From contig DDLX01000017.1 of the NCBI GenBank assembly GCA_002340355.1, positions 1 through 64,000 of the forward strand: a stretch of 64,000 nt of DNA. Direction: 5' to 3'. How positions within the stretch are numbered: the first letter of the stretch is position 1; each line of letters starts with the position of its first letter. Positions 63,911 through 64,000 of this stretch are shown one piece after another. Under the pieces are notes generated by a model, which made no database searches, was not told the DNA's origin, and saw only the letters and a list, made by a program, of their open reading frames with translations. This DNA is from Cytophagales bacterium UBA2561 (lineage in GTDB: Bacteria; Bacteroidota; Bacteroidia; Cytophagales; Thermoflexibacteraceae). Made by a program: the position numbers and the translations under genes.

Positions 63911-64000
63911 TTAGCCTTTGGTTTCTTCAATAATTTTATCGGCTAAATGAGATGGTACTTCTGCATAATGTGAGAAAGTCAAGGAAGCTGAAGCACGTCC
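63911..64000 (-). CDS. fusA: Elongation factor G, C-terminal end (partial)
   Basis: The window edge cuts this gene. The visible last 29 codons, from GRASASLTFSHYAEVPSHLA to the TAA at 63911-63913, match the end of EF-G domain V (GRA-x-FSHY-x-EVP). rpsJ follows 35 bases later. Confidence 0.93.
   Translation of the reverse strand, partial: GRASASLTFSHYAEVPSHLADKIIEETKG

Overview
This is an AT-rich chromosomal window from a member of the phylum Bacteroidota, probably the Cytophagales or a close relative; I cannot name the genus. The evidence is the fusA-rpsJ end of an str operon, a sodium-pumping NQR operon, two SpoIIE-type phosphatases with large sensory N-termini, a TonB receptor, lipoproteins with Bacteroidota-style lipoboxes, and several matches to the Bacteroidota promoter -7 element TAnnTTTG. 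Most of the window is ordinary chromosome in short, often convergent transcription units. No rRNA, intact tRNA or CRISPR array is visible.

Layout. 0-13.7 kb: an orphan SUKH-type immunity-like gene, rimO, a TauE/SafE exporter, a 1,168-residue transglutaminase/DUF2126 fusion, a dolichol-phosphate-mannose-synthase-like glycosyltransferase, lspA, a secreted protein, a TesA-like lipoprotein, an Fe-S L-serine dehydratase, a CtlX-type citrulline hydrolase and a secreted CarboxypepD_reg protein. 13.7-16.75 kb: a small accessory island bounded by a 152-bp direct repeat (4 mismatches). The right copy is the 3' end of the hydrogenase cytochrome gene with its terminator; the left copy is a dead duplicate. 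The island holds an IS4-family element with a frameshifted transposase, gene fragments broken at both IS ends, an HNH protein and an unknown gene. 16.6-24.4 kb: a [NiFe]-hydrogenase locus, hyaABC leftward and hypA, hypB, hypC, hypF rightward. The small subunit has the six-cysteine pattern of O2-tolerant enzymes. 24.4-34.7 kb: an unexplained GC-richer stretch, a PAS protein, gapA, a PilJ-type/SpoIIE sensor phosphatase, gcvH, ppa, an enoyl-CoA hydratase, a rhodanese, two membrane proteins, a pterin dehydratase, a protein resembling phage Vsr/GNAT-like proteins, and a PAP2 phosphatase. 34.7-46.4 kb: a MITE whose ends match those of the IS4 element, a TonB receptor, a TPR-SpoIIE phosphatase, a DEDDh exonuclease, a candidate sRNA, a GATase, a DUF3108 protein, rsgA and an OmpA-like protein. 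46.6-54.2 kb: clpB and nqrABCDE (no nqrF). 54.2-64 kb: a candidate non-coding transcript, a 54-residue membrane peptide gene, a DUF3299-like protein, cdaA, a LytTR regulator, riboflavin synthase, an XRE/ScfR-like regulator, a coiled-coil lipoprotein, fabH, a nitroreductase, a decayed gene with two lesions, rpsJ and the 3' end of fusA.

How the parts fit. The hydrogenase would feed electrons from periplasmic H2 through the cytochrome b subunit to the quinone pool, and the Na+-NQR complex also reduces quinone while building a sodium gradient, so the window holds two entry points to one respiratory chain. Hydrogenase maturation is incomplete here: hypD, hypE and the large-subunit protease must lie elsewhere. 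CdaA (c-di-AMP), the LytTR regulator and the two SpoIIE phosphatases are the signalling component.

The least expected material is the repeat-bounded island next to hyaC, the IS4/MITE pair with a perfect 44-bp palindrome in the MITE, two candidate small RNAs, the unexplained stretch at 24.46-24.71 kb, and the double-lesion pseudogene beside rpsJ. I did not find a clear complete new multi-gene system.
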